64,000 nucleotides of DNA from Pseudomonas sp. PA27(2017). GTDB lineage: Bacteria; Pseudomonadota; Gammaproteobacteria; Pseudomonadales; Pseudomonadaceae. The notes below the pieces were generated by a model that saw only the letters and a list, made by a program, of their open reading frames with translations, made no database searches and was not told the DNA's origin. Within the stretch, counting starts at the first letter, position 1. Every line of letters begins with the position of its first letter. Both the position numbers and the translations under genes were made by a program. The DNA lies in the NCBI RefSeq assembly GCF_001945445.1, contig NZ_MSXW01000018.1, forward strand, positions 24,894 to 88,893, written 5' to 3'. Below, piece after piece: positions 46,369-55,987 of the stretch.

Positions 46369-48012
46369 CTACTCCTGAAAGCGCACGTAGCCGGCCGGCA
46401 GGCCACCGCTGTGGCCGTCGTCATCGCGCCCCTGGCGAGCCGGGCCGTTGCCGCGAGCGTTCGGCTGGCGAGTGCGCGGCGGATTGGCGACGGTGATGCG
46501 CTCGCCCGTGCCGCTGAGGCGGAAGAAGTCCATCAGTTGCTGCAGTTGCTCGGCTTGCCCGCTCATTTCCTCGGCGGTGGCTGCCAGCTCTTCGGAGGCC
46601 GAAGCGTTCTGCTGGGTCAGCTCGCTGAGCTGGTTCATCGCCGTGCTGATCTGGCCGACACCGCTGCTCTGCTCGTCGGAGGCGGCGGCGATTTCCTGCA
46701 CCAGGTCGGAGGTCTTGGCGATGGACGGCACGATTTCGTCGAGTAGGGTGCCGGCACGCTCGGCCAGGGCCACGCTGTTCTTGGCCACTTCGCCGATTTC
46801 CTGGGCGGCCACCTGGCTGCGTTCGGCCAACTTGCGCACTTCGGCGGCGACCACGGCGAAGCCCTTGCCGTGCTCGCCGGCGCGGGCCGCTTCGATGGCG
46901 GCGTTGAGGGCCAGGAGGTTGGTCTGGTAGGCGATATCGTCGACGATGCCGATCTTGTCGGCGATGGTCTTCATGGCACGTACGGTGTCTTTCACCGCCT
47001 GGCCACCCTCACCAGCTTCGTTGGCAGCCTTGCTGGCCATACCGTCGGTAACCCGGGCATTTTCGGTGTTCTGGGAAATGGACGCCGACATCTGCTCCAT
47101 CGAGGCGCTGGTTTCCTCGACCGACGCGGCCTGTTCGGAAGCGGCCTGGCTCATGCTCTGGGCCGTGGAAGAAATCTCCTCGGAAGCGCTGGACAGCGAG
47201 TCGGCGGAGCTACGTACCTCGGCGATGATCTGCGTCAGGCGGGTGGACATGTTGCTGATCGAGGCCAGCATGCTGGTGGTGTCATTGGGCTTGACCACCA
47301 CCTGGGTGCGCAGGTCGCCTTCGGCGATGCGGGTGACCACTTCGGCGGCATAGGCGGGCTCGCCGCCCAGTTGCTTGAGCAGGCTGCGAGTGATCAGCCA
47401 GCCGAGCAGGATGGAAACCAGAATGGCGATACCGCCGATCAGCGACAGTTGCAGGCGTGATTCCTGGTAAAGCGCGCTGGCGTCTGCCGCATCCTGATCC
47501 ATAAGGCCGCTCTGATAGGTGATCAGCGCGTCAGCGGCGGCAAGCAGGTCATCGTTGGCCGGGATCATGCTGGCGAACAGATAGTTTTCTGCACGCTCCG
47601 GGTCATCCAGCAGCTTGAAAAGCTCGTCATAGCGCTTACCCACAACGTCACGCGCGGCGTTGACGCGAGCCATGAGCTCACGGCCTTCTGGGCTGGCGAT
47701 GGTGCGGCTCAGCTCTTCTGCGGCTGCCAGGCGCCGTTCACGGCTGCTATTGATGAGCGCCAGGTTGCGCTGATCGGCCGCTTCATCCTCATCCAGAATG
47801 ATGTCGCGTACGTAGCGACCCTGGTTGGAGGTTTCTTCCTTGATGGTGGTGGCCTGGCGGATCTTCACATAACGATCCTTGATGATCATGTCATTGGAAT
47901 CGTTGATTGCGCTCATGCGGGTCAGGCCCAGCACCAGAGCGATCAGCAGCAGCACGATGACCGTACCGAAACCGAGGCCGAGCTTTGTGGACACGCGTAG
48001 GTCTTTGAACAT
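46369..48012 (-). CDS. Methyl-accepting chemotaxis protein with 4HB sensor
   Basis: This 547-residue transmembrane receptor starts [20 protein letters not shown] first helix (about 11-30), a periplasmic four-helix-bundle domain (about 31-185) and a second helix ([19 protein letters not shown]) are followed by HAMP and the signalling domain. Its hairpin tip reads [21 protein letters not shown]. The 4HB domain suggests small polar ligands. The C-terminal tail is Arg/Gly-rich and ends GYVRFQE, not the usual CheR-tethering pentapeptide NWETF. It is the principal receptor of the cluster, lying between two cheW genes. Confidence 0.93.
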   Translation of the reverse strand: MFKDLRVSTKLGLGFGTVIVLLLIALVLGLTRMSAINDSNDMIIKDRYVKIRQATTIKEETSNQGRYVRDIILDEDEAADQRNLALINSSRERRLAAAEELSRTIASPEGRELMARVNAARDVVGKRYDELFKLLDDPERAENYLFASMIPANDDLLAAADALITYQSGLMDQDAADASALYQESRLQLSLIGGIAILVSILLGWLITRSLLKQLGGEPAYAAEVVTRIAEGDLRTQVVVKPNDTTSMLASISNMSTRLTQIIAEVRSSADSLSSASEEISSTAQSMSQAASEQAASVEETSASMEQMSASISQNTENARVTDGMASKAANEAGEGGQAVKDTVRAMKTIADKIGIVDDIAYQTNLLALNAAIEAARAGEHGKGFAVVAAEVRKLAERSQVAAQEIGEVAKNSVALAERAGTLLDEIVPSIAKTSDLVQEIAAASDEQSSGVGQISTAMNQLSELTQQNASASEELAATAEEMSGQAEQLQQLMDFFRLSGTGERITVANPPRTRQPNARGNGPARQGRDDDGHSGGLPAGYVRFQE

Positions 48013-48045
48013 GGTTGCTTCCCTCTGTGATGCTTGGCTGCCCGG

Positions 48046-48579
48046 TCAGGCGGACAATGCTTTGGTTCCGTCTGGCAGAGCCGCTAACTCGGCGACCGCA
48101 AGGGCGTTTTCGATGGCCAGCAGGATGATGAAGTCACCCTCGCGGTGGACCATCGCCTGAATGAAGTCGCTGCGAATCGAGTTGCCGAAGGCCGGTACCG
48201 CATTCATCTCTTGGGGAGCGATCTCCAGCACCTCGCTGACGGCATCGACGAGAATGCCGAGAATTTGCGGGGCCTCGGGCTGGGGCACTTCGACGATGAT
48301 GATGCAGGTGCGCCGGTCGATCTGCGTCCTGGCGTGGTTGAAGCGCAAGCTCAGGTCGATGACCGGCACCACGGCACCGCGCAGGTTGATCACGCCATGT
48401 ACGCAGCGGTTGGCCATCGGCACCTTGGTGGTGCGTTGGTACTCGATGATTTCCCGCACGCACAACCCGTCCAAAGCGTAACGCCGCTCGTGCAGGATGA
48501 AACTCAGGTACTGGTGCACCAGCTCTTCGTCGGCGGCAGCTTTCAAGGCATTTGCGGTGGTTACGGCGAGCTCACTCAT
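48046..48579 (-). CDS. cheW: Chemotaxis coupling protein CheW (first copy)
   Basis: This 177-residue coupling protein contains QYLSFILHERRYALDGLCVRE, GVINLRGAVVPVIDLSLRF and GILVDAVSEVLEI. Its start overlaps the cheA stop by eight bases. It differs from the second copy in the N-terminal 25 residues and in the CheA-contact region, so the two are not a recent duplication. Confidence 0.93.
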   Translation of the reverse strand: MSELAVTTANALKAAADEELVHQYLSFILHERRYALDGLCVREIIEYQRTTKVPMANRCVHGVINLRGAVVPVIDLSLRFNHARTQIDRRTCIIIVEVPQPEAPQILGILVDAVSEVLEIAPQEMNAVPAFGNSIRSDFIQAMVHREGDFIILLAIENALAVAELAALPDGTKALSA

Positions 48580-50755
48580 GGGCGTAGACCTGGGCGGATT
48601 CGTGATGCGAGGCGCTGCGGGGCGTGGCCAATTGGCTGAGCAGGCGGGGAATGTCGAGAATCAGCGCGACGGTGCCGTCACCGAGAATGGTGAAACCGCC
48701 CAGTTCGCTGCAGCCGGCGAAGATCTTGCCCAGTGGCTTGATTACCGTCTGGAATTCGCCAGCCAGTTGATCGACCACCAGGCCAGCACGCAGACCGGCC
48801 TGGCGTACCACCACCACGCTTTCACGGCGTGGCGGCTGGCTCTCCTCCTCGAACAGCTCACGCAGGCGCACGATGGGCAGCATCTGCCCGCGCAACTCCA
48901 GGTGGCCGCGCTGGAACGCGGTCCCGGCCGGCAGCTCGATGCATTCTTCCACCATTTCCAGGGGAATCACGTAGCCGGCCTGGCCGACGCTGACCAGAAA
49001 GCCGTCGATGATCGCCAGGGTCAGCGGTAGGCGGATGCGAATGCGCGTGCCCTGGCCGAGGGTGCTGTCCAGTTCGATGGTGCCGCGCAGGGCGGTGATG
49101 TTGCGCTTGACCACGTCCATGCCGACACCGCGACCGGACAGGTTGCTGACCTGCTCGGCGGTGGAGAAGCCGGGCTCGAAGATCAGCGCGAAGGTTTCCT
49201 TTTCCGACAGCGTCTGGCCTTCGCCGATAAGGCCGCGCTCGCGGGCCTTGGCGAGGATGCGCTGGGCGTCGAGGCCGCCGCCGTCGTCGCTGACTTCCAG
49301 AACGATGCTGCCGGCATCGTGGTAGGCATTCAGGGATACGTTGCCCTGGGCTGGCTTGCCGCGCGCCAGGCGGGTTTCTACCGACTCGATGCCATGATCC
49401 ATGGCATTGCGCACCAGGTGGGTGAGCGGATCGGTGATGCGCTCGACCACCGTCTTGTCGAGTTCGGTTTCGCCGCCGCTGATGGACAGGGCGATGTCCT
49501 TGCCGATCTCCCCGGCGACGTCGCGCACCACGCGCTGGAAGCGGTTGAAGGTGCTGCCGATCTGCACCATGCGCAGCAGCAGGGCGGAATCGCGGACTTC
49601 CTCGACCAGCCGTGACAGCAGCTCGGTGGCTTCGAGCATTTCCGGGTGGCCGCAATTCTGTGCAGTCATGCGCGCACCGGCACCGGCGATGATCAGCTCG
49701 CCGACCAGGTCGATCAGTTTGTCCAGCTTGCCGGCGTCGACACGGATCAGGCTGTTCTCGTTGCTGCGGTTTTCCTTGATCTGCTGTTGCTTCTGCAGCG
49801 CAGCGGCGATCACTGGTGGCTGCACCAGGCTTTCCTCGACCAGCACGCGGCCGATTGGGCGCGGCTCGTCGCGTTCCTGGCCCTGCACCTGGGCTTGTAG
49901 AACTTCCTGCAGTTCGTTGGCGGTCAGGGTGCCGCAACGCATGAGGATCTCGCCCAGGCGCATGTCTTCTTCCGGCAGTGCGCGGATCAGCTCCAGATAT
50001 TGCTCGGACTTGCTGTTGGGCGGCAGGATGCGGATCAGGCTGTCTTCGCGCACGAACTCGAAGGCGCCCTCGATGGTGGCCTTGTCGGCGTCGCTGACGA
50101 AGGCCATTTCGAAACCCAGGTAGCAGGTTTCCGGGTCCATTTCGGCGGCCACCGGAATGCGGTCGAGCAGCGGGACGATGCTGACGATCTTGCCGAAAGT
50201 GCTCAGGTAGCGGAACAGGCCGAGCGGGTCCATGCCGTTGCGCAGGGTATCCGGGCCGAAGCGCAGGGACAGGTGCCAGTGGTCGGCGCCCACGCCCTCG
50301 GCTTGGCCCCGCTCGATACGCGTAGTGGCCGCCGGTATCGGTTCGCTGACCGGGGCGGGCTCCAGGTAATGGGACAGTTGCTCGGCCAGTTGCTGATGGG
50401 CGATCTGCGTATCGGGCTCGAGGATTTCCAGGTCGGCGCCGCTGTCGACCAGTGCCACCAGGCGCGCCAGGTGGTCGCCGACCTGTAGGAACAGGGCGGT
50501 CATGTCCTTGTCGAAGCGCAGCTCGCCGTTGCGCACCCGGTCCAGCACGCTTTCGGCGATATGGGTGAAGGCGACGATCACATCGAGGCCGAACAGGCCG
50601 GCCGAACCCTTGATGGTGTGGGCTGCGCGGAAGACGGCGTTGATGGTGTCGGCGTCGTCCGGGTCGTTTTCCAGCTGCAGCAGGGCCTCTTCCATCTGTT
50701 GCAGCAGTTCCTGGCTCTCGGCGATGAAGACCTGCAGCACTTCGTCCATGTTCAT
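48572..50755 (-). CDS. cheA: Chemotaxis histidine kinase CheA
   Basis: This 727-residue kinase has an Hpt domain (1-105; phospho-His in FRAAHTIKGSAGLFG) and a central ferredoxin-like segment around residues 170-240 that may serve as the response-regulator docking domain. The dimerisation helix (RVDAGKLDKLIDLVGELI) follows, then the ATP domain with THLVRNAMDHGIES (N box), VSDDGGGLDA (G1) and GRGVGMDVVKRNI (G2). The CheW-like domain closes the protein (from about 590). Five bases separate it from the STAS gene. Confidence 0.96.
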   Translation of the reverse strand: MNMDEVLQVFIAESQELLQQMEEALLQLENDPDDADTINAVFRAAHTIKGSAGLFGLDVIVAFTHIAESVLDRVRNGELRFDKDMTALFLQVGDHLARLVALVDSGADLEILEPDTQIAHQQLAEQLSHYLEPAPVSEPIPAATTRIERGQAEGVGADHWHLSLRFGPDTLRNGMDPLGLFRYLSTFGKIVSIVPLLDRIPVAAEMDPETCYLGFEMAFVSDADKATIEGAFEFVREDSLIRILPPNSKSEQYLELIRALPEEDMRLGEILMRCGTLTANELQEVLQAQVQGQERDEPRPIGRVLVEESLVQPPVIAAALQKQQQIKENRSNENSLIRVDAGKLDKLIDLVGELIIAGAGARMTAQNCGHPEMLEATELLSRLVEEVRDSALLLRMVQIGSTFNRFQRVVRDVAGEIGKDIALSISGGETELDKTVVERITDPLTHLVRNAMDHGIESVETRLARGKPAQGNVSLNAYHDAGSIVLEVSDDGGGLDAQRILAKARERGLIGEGQTLSEKETFALIFEPGFSTAEQVSNLSGRGVGMDVVKRNITALRGTIELDSTLGQGTRIRIRLPLTLAIIDGFLVSVGQAGYVIPLEMVEECIELPAGTAFQRGHLELRGQMLPIVRLRELFEEESQPPRRESVVVVRQAGLRAGLVVDQLAGEFQTVIKPLGKIFAGCSELGGFTILGDGTVALILDIPRLLSQLATPRSASHHESAQVYAHE

Positions 50756-50760
50756 GGTGG

Positions 50761-51081
50761 TTACTCGCTCGCCGGCTTGATCAGGATGGGGTCGCCGAAG
50801 AAGGTACCCAGCCCGCTCAGCTCGAAGGCCTCGATCACCGCCGGGCTGTGATTGGTCAGGCGCAGGTCGCAGTTCATGCGCGCCGCCTCCTGCTTGGCCA
50901 GGATCAGCAACTGCAGGCCGGCGCAGTCCAGTTCGTCGACGGCGCCGAGATCGAGCTCCACTTCCACATCGCAGGCCAGGGCCTGCGTCAGCAACTGCAT
51001 GTGCTCGGTGGCGCTGTAGATGGTCAGGCCGCCTTCCAGGGGCAGGATGCGGTAGAGGTTCTCTGCCGGCGCGTCGGTCAT
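50761..51081 (-). CDS. STAS-domain protein in the chemosensory operon
   Basis: This 106-residue single STAS domain of the SpoIIAA/MlaB-like fold carries VEVELDLGAVDELDCAGLQL and ends FELSGLGTFFGDPI. In phosphorylatable anti-anti-sigma factors a Ser or Thr follows the Asp; here the loop reads DCAG, so the site is a Cys and phosphorylation is unlikely. STAS genes accompany several non-flagellar che clusters. The start overlaps the cheY stop by four bases. Its partner is unknown; CheA or a receptor is likely. Confidence 0.85.
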   Translation of the reverse strand: MTDAPAENLYRILPLEGGLTIYSATEHMQLLTQALACDVEVELDLGAVDELDCAGLQLLILAKQEAARMNCDLRLTNHSPAVIEAFELSGLGTFFGDPILIKPASE

Positions 51082-51446
51082 GGCAGGATCAGCTTGGAGA
51101 CGGCAGTGAGCATCTGGGCTGGCTGGAAGGGCTTGACCACCCAGGCTTTGGCACCTGCGGCGCGGCCTTCTTCCTTCTTCGCTTCGCCGGCCTCGGTGGT
51201 GAGCATGATCACTGGGGTGAACTTGTAGGCGGGCAGTTGCTTGACGTTCTTCACGAAGGTGATGCCGTCCATGTTCGGCATGTTCACGTCACTGATGATC
51301 AGGTGCACCTTGCGGCCGTCGAGCTTGCTCAGCGCATCCTTGCCGTCGCAGCCTTCGATGACCTGGTAGCCGGCTCCCTTGAGCGTAATGCTGACGACCT
51401 GGCGGATGGAGGCGGAGTCGTCGACGATGAGTACGGTCTTGCTCAT
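51078..51446 (-). CDS. cheY: CheY-type response regulator
   Basis: The product is 122 residues from ATG 51446, preceded by GAGG; a TTG four codons upstream was rejected. The receiver fold carries VLIVDDSASIRQ, phospho-Asp in LIISDVNMPNMDG, Thr in VIMLTTEAGEAKK and Lys in AWVVKPFQPAQM. There is no output domain. It receives phosphate from the cluster CheA and either drives a local output or acts as a phosphate sink. Confidence 0.93.
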   Translation of the reverse strand: MSKTVLIVDDSASIRQVVSITLKGAGYQVIEGCDGKDALSKLDGRKVHLIISDVNMPNMDGITFVKNVKQLPAYKFTPVIMLTTEAGEAKKEEGRAAGAKAWVVKPFQPAQMLTAVSKLILP

Positions 51447-51454
51447 GGGAAACC

Positions 51455-52612
51455 TCAAAAAAACGTGATGTCGGAATCGTTGCTTTTGGCGCTGCTTTTC
51501 TCACCCCGATGGATGCCGTGCTGCTCGGGGGTGGTGTAGGTCTGCGCCAGCTCTCTGAGCCAGCGGTCGATGTCCAGAGGCGATGGCGCGAGGCTTTGCT
51601 GGCGCTGCGCATGGCGATTCTGGATATGCGCGTGCAGCTTGTCCTGGTCGGCGGCGATATGGCCGAGGGTCTGGCTGATGCGGTCCTGGAATTGCAGCGA
51701 GACCAGCACCTCGGAGATATCCTGGGCGACCGATTCGCTCTGCGTGCGCATGGTTTCGTTGTGGTGAACGATGTCGCTGGCACTCTGGTTGAAGCGGCTG
51801 ATCACCCCGGCGATGACGTCGCTGGCCTTGTTCAGGGTAACGGTGTCGGTCTTGGTGTATTCCTGGGAGATGTCCAGAGTCTTGTGAATGGCGTCATTGA
51901 CGATCACTACGGTTTCGCCGATACGCTGACCGGTGTCGCCCGACATCGACGACAACTTGCGCACCTCGTCGGCGACCACTGCGAAGCCGCGGCCACTCTC
52001 ACCGGCCCGTGCCGCTTCGATGGCAGCGTTGAGGGCCAGCAGGTTGGTCTGTTTGGCGATATTGGCGACGTCCTGGGCCATGTCCTGCAACTGGTCGGTG
52101 AAGCTGGACAGCTGGGTGATTTCCTTGAGCAGCGATTCCTTGCTGGCCAGGGCATCGCGCAGGGCGACGATGATCATGTCCAGCTCGTACTCGCAGCTCG
52201 ATAACAGCGCCACCAGGCGTTTTCCAGCCTCGCGTTCGGTGCTGCCACCCAGGCTGCTCTGGATCCGCGTGGCCAGCTGGGCGAAGCGCTCGCTCAAGGA
52301 GCTGATGGATTCTTCGGTGTGGCTACGGGCGTTCTCGATATGCTGCGACCACAGCGGCAGAACCTGGCCGCAAAGCTGCTCGACGCTGTCGTCCTGGCTG
52401 GCCGGTGGCTGCTCATGGCTGGCGAGCTGTGCCGTTGACGCCTGGCCGGGGCTCTGGCGGCGCAGCGCGAGGATGATGATCACGCCCGCCACCAGCAGGA
52501 TGGCCAGGGCCGGCAGCATGCCGAGCATCTGCTGGCCGACCAGCGTTACGGCGGCGATGCCAGCGATCAGAGTCAGTAGGGGAGCGAGGAGGGAGGTGGA
52601 AAGATCACGCAT
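51455..52612 (-). CDS. Methyl-accepting chemotaxis-like protein without periplasmic domain
   Basis: The 385-residue product has two closely spaced hydrophobic segments (about 8-25 and 32-49) and no sensory domain between them. A coiled cytoplasmic part with the receptor tip [20 protein letters not shown] follows, then [20 protein letters not shown] and a tail ending DSDITFF. It would sense the membrane or cytoplasm, or act as a scaffold. It starts the che transcript; the CheY stop-start spacing (TGA then ATG, about 11 bases) shows close linkage. Confidence 0.88.
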   Translation of the reverse strand: MRDLSTSLLAPLLTLIAGIAAVTLVGQQMLGMLPALAILLVAGVIIILALRRQSPGQASTAQLASHEQPPASQDDSVEQLCGQVLPLWSQHIENARSHTEESISSLSERFAQLATRIQSSLGGSTEREAGKRLVALLSSCEYELDMIIVALRDALASKESLLKEITQLSSFTDQLQDMAQDVANIAKQTNLLALNAAIEAARAGESGRGFAVVADEVRKLSSMSGDTGQRIGETVVIVNDAIHKTLDISQEYTKTDTVTLNKASDVIAGVISRFNQSASDIVHHNETMRTQSESVAQDISEVLVSLQFQDRISQTLGHIAADQDKLHAHIQNRHAQRQQSLAPSPLDIDRWLRELAQTYTTPEQHGIHRGEKSSAKSNDSDITFF

Positions 52613-52795
52613 GTAAAGCTCCGTGGCGGACTGGGCTCAGACTCCACGGAACAGGCAGCAGGCGGGCAAAGCTCCAGCACGGTGACCAAGCATTCCTTTG
52701 GATGTCGGCAGCATGCATGAAGCATCATCGGTGGGTGCATCGGCTTTGGCTGATATTTGCTTGGCTTTAACCGCTGCAAAGAACTAAGGATTTTC

Positions 52796-53434
52796 CTAGG
52801 CGTTATCAGAATTCATCAGCGTGGATGTGAACCTGATCAGGTCTGCATTGCTGGAAAAACGCATTTTTTCCATCAGATTTATCTTATGGGTACTGACTGT
52901 CTTGTTACTGATCGTCAATTGTTTGGCGATGTGGTTGACGCTTAGCCCCGCGGCAAGCAGTCGCATGATCTGGAACTCGCGATTGGTCAGGCTGTCCAGC
53001 CCGCTGCGGTTGGTGGGCTTGATGCTGCTCAGGGCGATGGGCTCCATCAGCGCCGGGTCGATGTAGCGATTGCCGGCACTGACTTTTCTCACCGCTTCGA
53101 CGAGGATCGAGGGCGACTGGCTCTTGGTCAGGTAGCCTGTTGCGCCACAGCGCAGCACACGCAGGGCGAGATGCGGGTCACCGTGCATGCTGAGCACCAG
53201 AATGGGCAACTTGGGGTACTGGTGAGTGATGCGGGCGATCAGGGCTTCGCCGCTCAGGCCGGGCATGCTGATGTCCAGTAGCAGGAGGTCTACGGGAACC
53301 AGACGCAGCTTTTCCAGCGCTTGGGCGCCATCGGCCGCTTCGGCGACGACGTGCACGTCATCATATAGCTCGAACAGGCGCTTGAGCCCTTCGCGCATGA
53401 TCATGTGGTCGTCGGCGATCAACAGCTTGATCAT
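52796..53434 (-). CDS. NarL/LuxR-type response regulator
   Basis: The product is 212 residues from ATG 53434 (MIKLLIADDHMIMREG), with AAGGA upstream. The receiver has phospho-Asp in LLLLDISMPGLSGE and Lys in GYLTKSQSPS. The C-terminal helix-turn-helix reads LTNREFQIMRLLAAGLSVNH, then IAKQLTISNKTVSTHKINL. It follows the histidine kinase stop by ten bases and is its partner. The target promoters are unknown; it could regulate the che operon just downstream. Confidence 0.9.
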   Translation of the reverse strand: MIKLLIADDHMIMREGLKRLFELYDDVHVVAEAADGAQALEKLRLVPVDLLLLDISMPGLSGEALIARITHQYPKLPILVLSMHGDPHLALRVLRCGATGYLTKSQSPSILVEAVRKVSAGNRYIDPALMEPIALSSIKPTNRSGLDSLTNREFQIMRLLAAGLSVNHIAKQLTISNKTVSTHKINLMEKMRFSSNADLIRFTSTLMNSDNA

Positions 53435-53444
53435 CGGTGAATCC

Positions 53445-54167
53445 TTAAACACGGTGGGCCACGGGGAATATCGCCTGGACGATGGTGCCCTGGCCGGGAT
53501 GACTGAAAATGATCACCGGCCCGCCGAGTCGCTTGCCGCGCTCACGCATGCCGGAAAGTCCGGTTGAATCGGGGAGGGTGTCGCTCAGGGTGAAGCCGCG
53601 ACCGTCGTCGGAGATCTCCAGCACGTAGTCGTTGTCGCGTTGTTCGAGGCTGACCGCCGCGCGGCTGGCGTGGGCGTGACGCAGGATATTGGTGAGCGAT
53701 TCCTGCACGATGCGGCACAGGTGCGAGGCCTGGTCGGCATTGAGGTCGAGGGTGGGCGGCAGGCTGCAACGGCAGTCGATGCCGGACAGGCGTTTGAAGT
53801 CGTCGACGAGGTGCTTCAGGCTGTTTTCCAGACTGTGGTGCAGGCGGCCTATGGGGCCGCCGAACTGCACGTCGCGAATCGCTTCGATGGCGCTGTGGGT
53901 GATGCCGATCAGGCGCTGGATTTCTTCTTCCAGATCCGGGCGGTCACGCTTGAGGCGGATGCCCAGAACTCCCAGGCCCTGTTGCAGAGCCGTCAGCTGT
54001 TGGCCCAATTCATCATGCAACTCGCGGGCAATACGCTTGCGCTCCTTGTCCCGAATGGCGGCATAGAGCTTGGCCCGGTGTTCGCGGTGGCGGGCGTCTT
54101 CGGTTTCCTCGTTCTGTTGCGTTTGCGTCCGGTTGCCATGCTGGGAGAGCGTCTTCGTGTCAGTCAC
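53445..54167 (-). CDS. Soluble NarX/UhpB-class sensor histidine kinase
   Basis: This 240-residue kinase has no membrane helix. The H box RKRIARELHDELGQQLTALQ (HisKA_3 type) contains the phospho-His. The ATP domain has the N box VQESLTNILRHAHASR, DDGRGF and GLSGMRERGKRLGG. The N-terminal 25 residues are polar, and no sensory domain is visible, so the signal may come from a partner protein. It forms a two-gene unit with the response regulator and lies upstream of the che operon in the same direction. Confidence 0.9.
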   Translation of the reverse strand: MTDTKTLSQHGNRTQTQQNEETEDARHREHRAKLYAAIRDKERKRIARELHDELGQQLTALQQGLGVLGIRLKRDRPDLEEEIQRLIGITHSAIEAIRDVQFGGPIGRLHHSLENSLKHLVDDFKRLSGIDCRCSLPPTLDLNADQASHLCRIVQESLTNILRHAHASRAAVSLEQRDNDYVLEISDDGRGFTLSDTLPDSTGLSGMRERGKRLGGPVIIFSHPGQGTIVQAIFPVAHRV

Positions 54168-54688
54168 CTGGGCTCTTCTCTCTTGTTATTGACCGGCTGT
54201 CGAATGTCGACGGCCAGGTCATGCAGGATGTGATTGAGGGTAATGCCCCTGTACTGTCCTGGCGACAACGATCACTGACCTGGCGCAGCGGCATCGGTAC
54301 GAGGCGATCGCTGCCGGGGCACTCGCTGCAGTGCTGCCGCGCCGACCGACACGTTCGTCTGCCTGCTAAGCCTAGCCCGCGGTATCAGCGGTGCCGGCTT
54401 GCATTAGTCGGGCCAGTGCAGGGGCTTGCCGTAATAGTGGGCGGGGCGAGCGCCGTGACGATGAGTCGAAGGCTGGCTGGAGAAGAGCAAGTGATCATCG
54501 ACAGGGCTCTGGTCGGCTGAAGATCCGGCCCATCTTGCGGGCTATCTGTGACGGCGATAACGCGTGCGACGGCACGTCGAGCACTCAGGCATGCCAGCAG
54601 AGACCACGATAGCGGGCCTGGGTTCGCCAGGGCCCGATATCCGTGGTGCTTGTCGAGATGCCAGCCGCCGAACGGATAGACCGTGCCG
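54168..54688. other. Gene-free region between histidine kinase and rlmI
   Basis: These 521 bases contain no frame with a coding look on either strand, no REP sequence and no tRNA. The only clear structure is the hairpin at 54604-54646. The histidine-kinase promoter should lie near 54170-54250. Confidence 0.5.
54604..54646. terminator. Long imperfect hairpin downstream of rlmI
   Basis: CCACGATAGCGGGCCTGG pairs with CCAGGGCCCGATATCCGTGG around GTTCG with one bulge and one mismatch. It starts 43 bases past the rlmI stop. It has no T-run, so it may halt transcription with Rho or protect the 3' end. Confidence 0.5.
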
Positions 54689-55885
54689 TCAGCTGTTGGG
54701 CAGCAGGCGGCAGCTCAGGCTCTTGATGTAGCGGGTTTCGCCGATGGCCGGGTGCACCGGATGGTCCGGGCCCTGGGCACCGCGTTCGAGCAGTTGGATG
54801 TTGCGATCCAGATGGCGGGCGCTGGTCAGCAGGATGTTCTGCAGATTGTCTTCGTCCAGGTGCATGGAGCAGCTGGCGCTGACCAGGATGCCGTCCTTGT
54901 TGAGCAGGCGCATGGCGGTTTCGTTGAGGCGGCGATAGGCGGCCTCACCGTTCTTGATGTCCTTCTTGCGCTTGATGAAGGCGGGTGGGTCGGCGATCAC
55001 CACGTCGAAACGCTCTTCGGCCGCCTTCAGTTCACGCAGGGCGGCGAACACGTCGCCTTCCACGCAGGTGACCTTCTCGGCGAAACCGTTGAGCGTAGCG
55101 TTGCGCTCCACGCCGTCGAGGGCGAACGCCGAGGCGTCCACACAGAACACTTCACTGGCGCCGAACGCCGCGGCCTGCACGCCCCAGCCGCCGATATAGC
55201 TGAACAGGTCGAGCACGCGCTTGCCCTTGACGTAGGGCGCCAGGCGCGCGCGGTTCATGCGGTGGTCATAGAACCAACCGGTCTTCTGGCCCTCGATCAC
55301 CGGCGCTTCGAACTTCACGCCGTTCTCTTCCAGGGCGACCCACTCCGGCACCACGCCGAAGGCGGTGTCCACATAGCGCTCCAGGCCTTCGGCATCACGG
55401 GCGGCGGAATCGTTCTTGAGCAGGATGCCGCTGGGCTTGAGCACCTGGATCAGCGCGGCCAGCACATCGTCCTTGTGGCGCTCCATGGTCGCCGAGGCCA
55501 ATTGCACTACGAGGATGTCGAAGAAACGGTCAACCACCAGGCCCGGCAGCAGGTCGGAGTCACCGTATACAAGGCGGTAGCAGGGCTGGTCGAACAGGCG
55601 CTCGCGCAGGCTCAGGGCCACGTTGAGGCGGTGCACCAGCAGGGATTTGTCCAGCACGTGCTTGACGTCACGCGACAACAGGCGGGCGCAGATCAGATTG
55701 TTGGGGCTCAGGGCAACGATGCCCAGGGGCTTGCCGCCGGCAGCTTCGAGAATGGCCTGGTCACCGGCTTCGAAGGCATTGAGCGGCGTGACGGCAACGT
55801 CGATCTCGTTGCTGTAGACCCACAGGTGGCCGGCGCGCAGGCGTCGGTCGGCGTTGGCTTTCAGGCGCAGGCTGGGCAGGGACAT
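54689..55885 (-). CDS. rlmI: 23S rRNA (cytosine-1962-C5) methyltransferase RlmI
   Basis: This 398-residue SAM-dependent enzyme has an N-terminal PUA domain (LKANADRRLRAGHLWVYSNE), a beta-hairpin with YGDSDLLPGLVVDRF, and the methyltransferase core with VLDLFSYIGGWGVQAA (SAM) and VIADPPAFIKRKKDI (catalytic DPPAF). A Cys in ILVSASCSMHL completes the YccW/RlmI pattern. It is monocistronic. Confidence 0.93.
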   Translation of the reverse strand: MSLPSLRLKANADRRLRAGHLWVYSNEIDVAVTPLNAFEAGDQAILEAAGGKPLGIVALSPNNLICARLLSRDVKHVLDKSLLVHRLNVALSLRERLFDQPCYRLVYGDSDLLPGLVVDRFFDILVVQLASATMERHKDDVLAALIQVLKPSGILLKNDSAARDAEGLERYVDTAFGVVPEWVALEENGVKFEAPVIEGQKTGWFYDHRMNRARLAPYVKGKRVLDLFSYIGGWGVQAAAFGASEVFCVDASAFALDGVERNATLNGFAEKVTCVEGDVFAALRELKAAEERFDVVIADPPAFIKRKKDIKNGEAAYRRLNETAMRLLNKDGILVSASCSMHLDEDNLQNILLTSARHLDRNIQLLERGAQGPDHPVHPAIGETRYIKSLSCRLLPNS

Positions 55886-55987
55886 GGTGGGCTCCGTCGC
55901 AAAAAACGCGCATTCTAAACGAGGAGCGCGCCAGCTGCTTGCCGCGTTGCATGCCGTGGACGCACATCCTTGGTCCGCGGCGCTGAC

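Noticed and set aside
54221..54520. 99-codon plus-strand frame between the histidine kinase and rlmI
   Set aside because: It has no ribosome-binding site, an unusual residue composition and no domain. I treat the region as gene-free.
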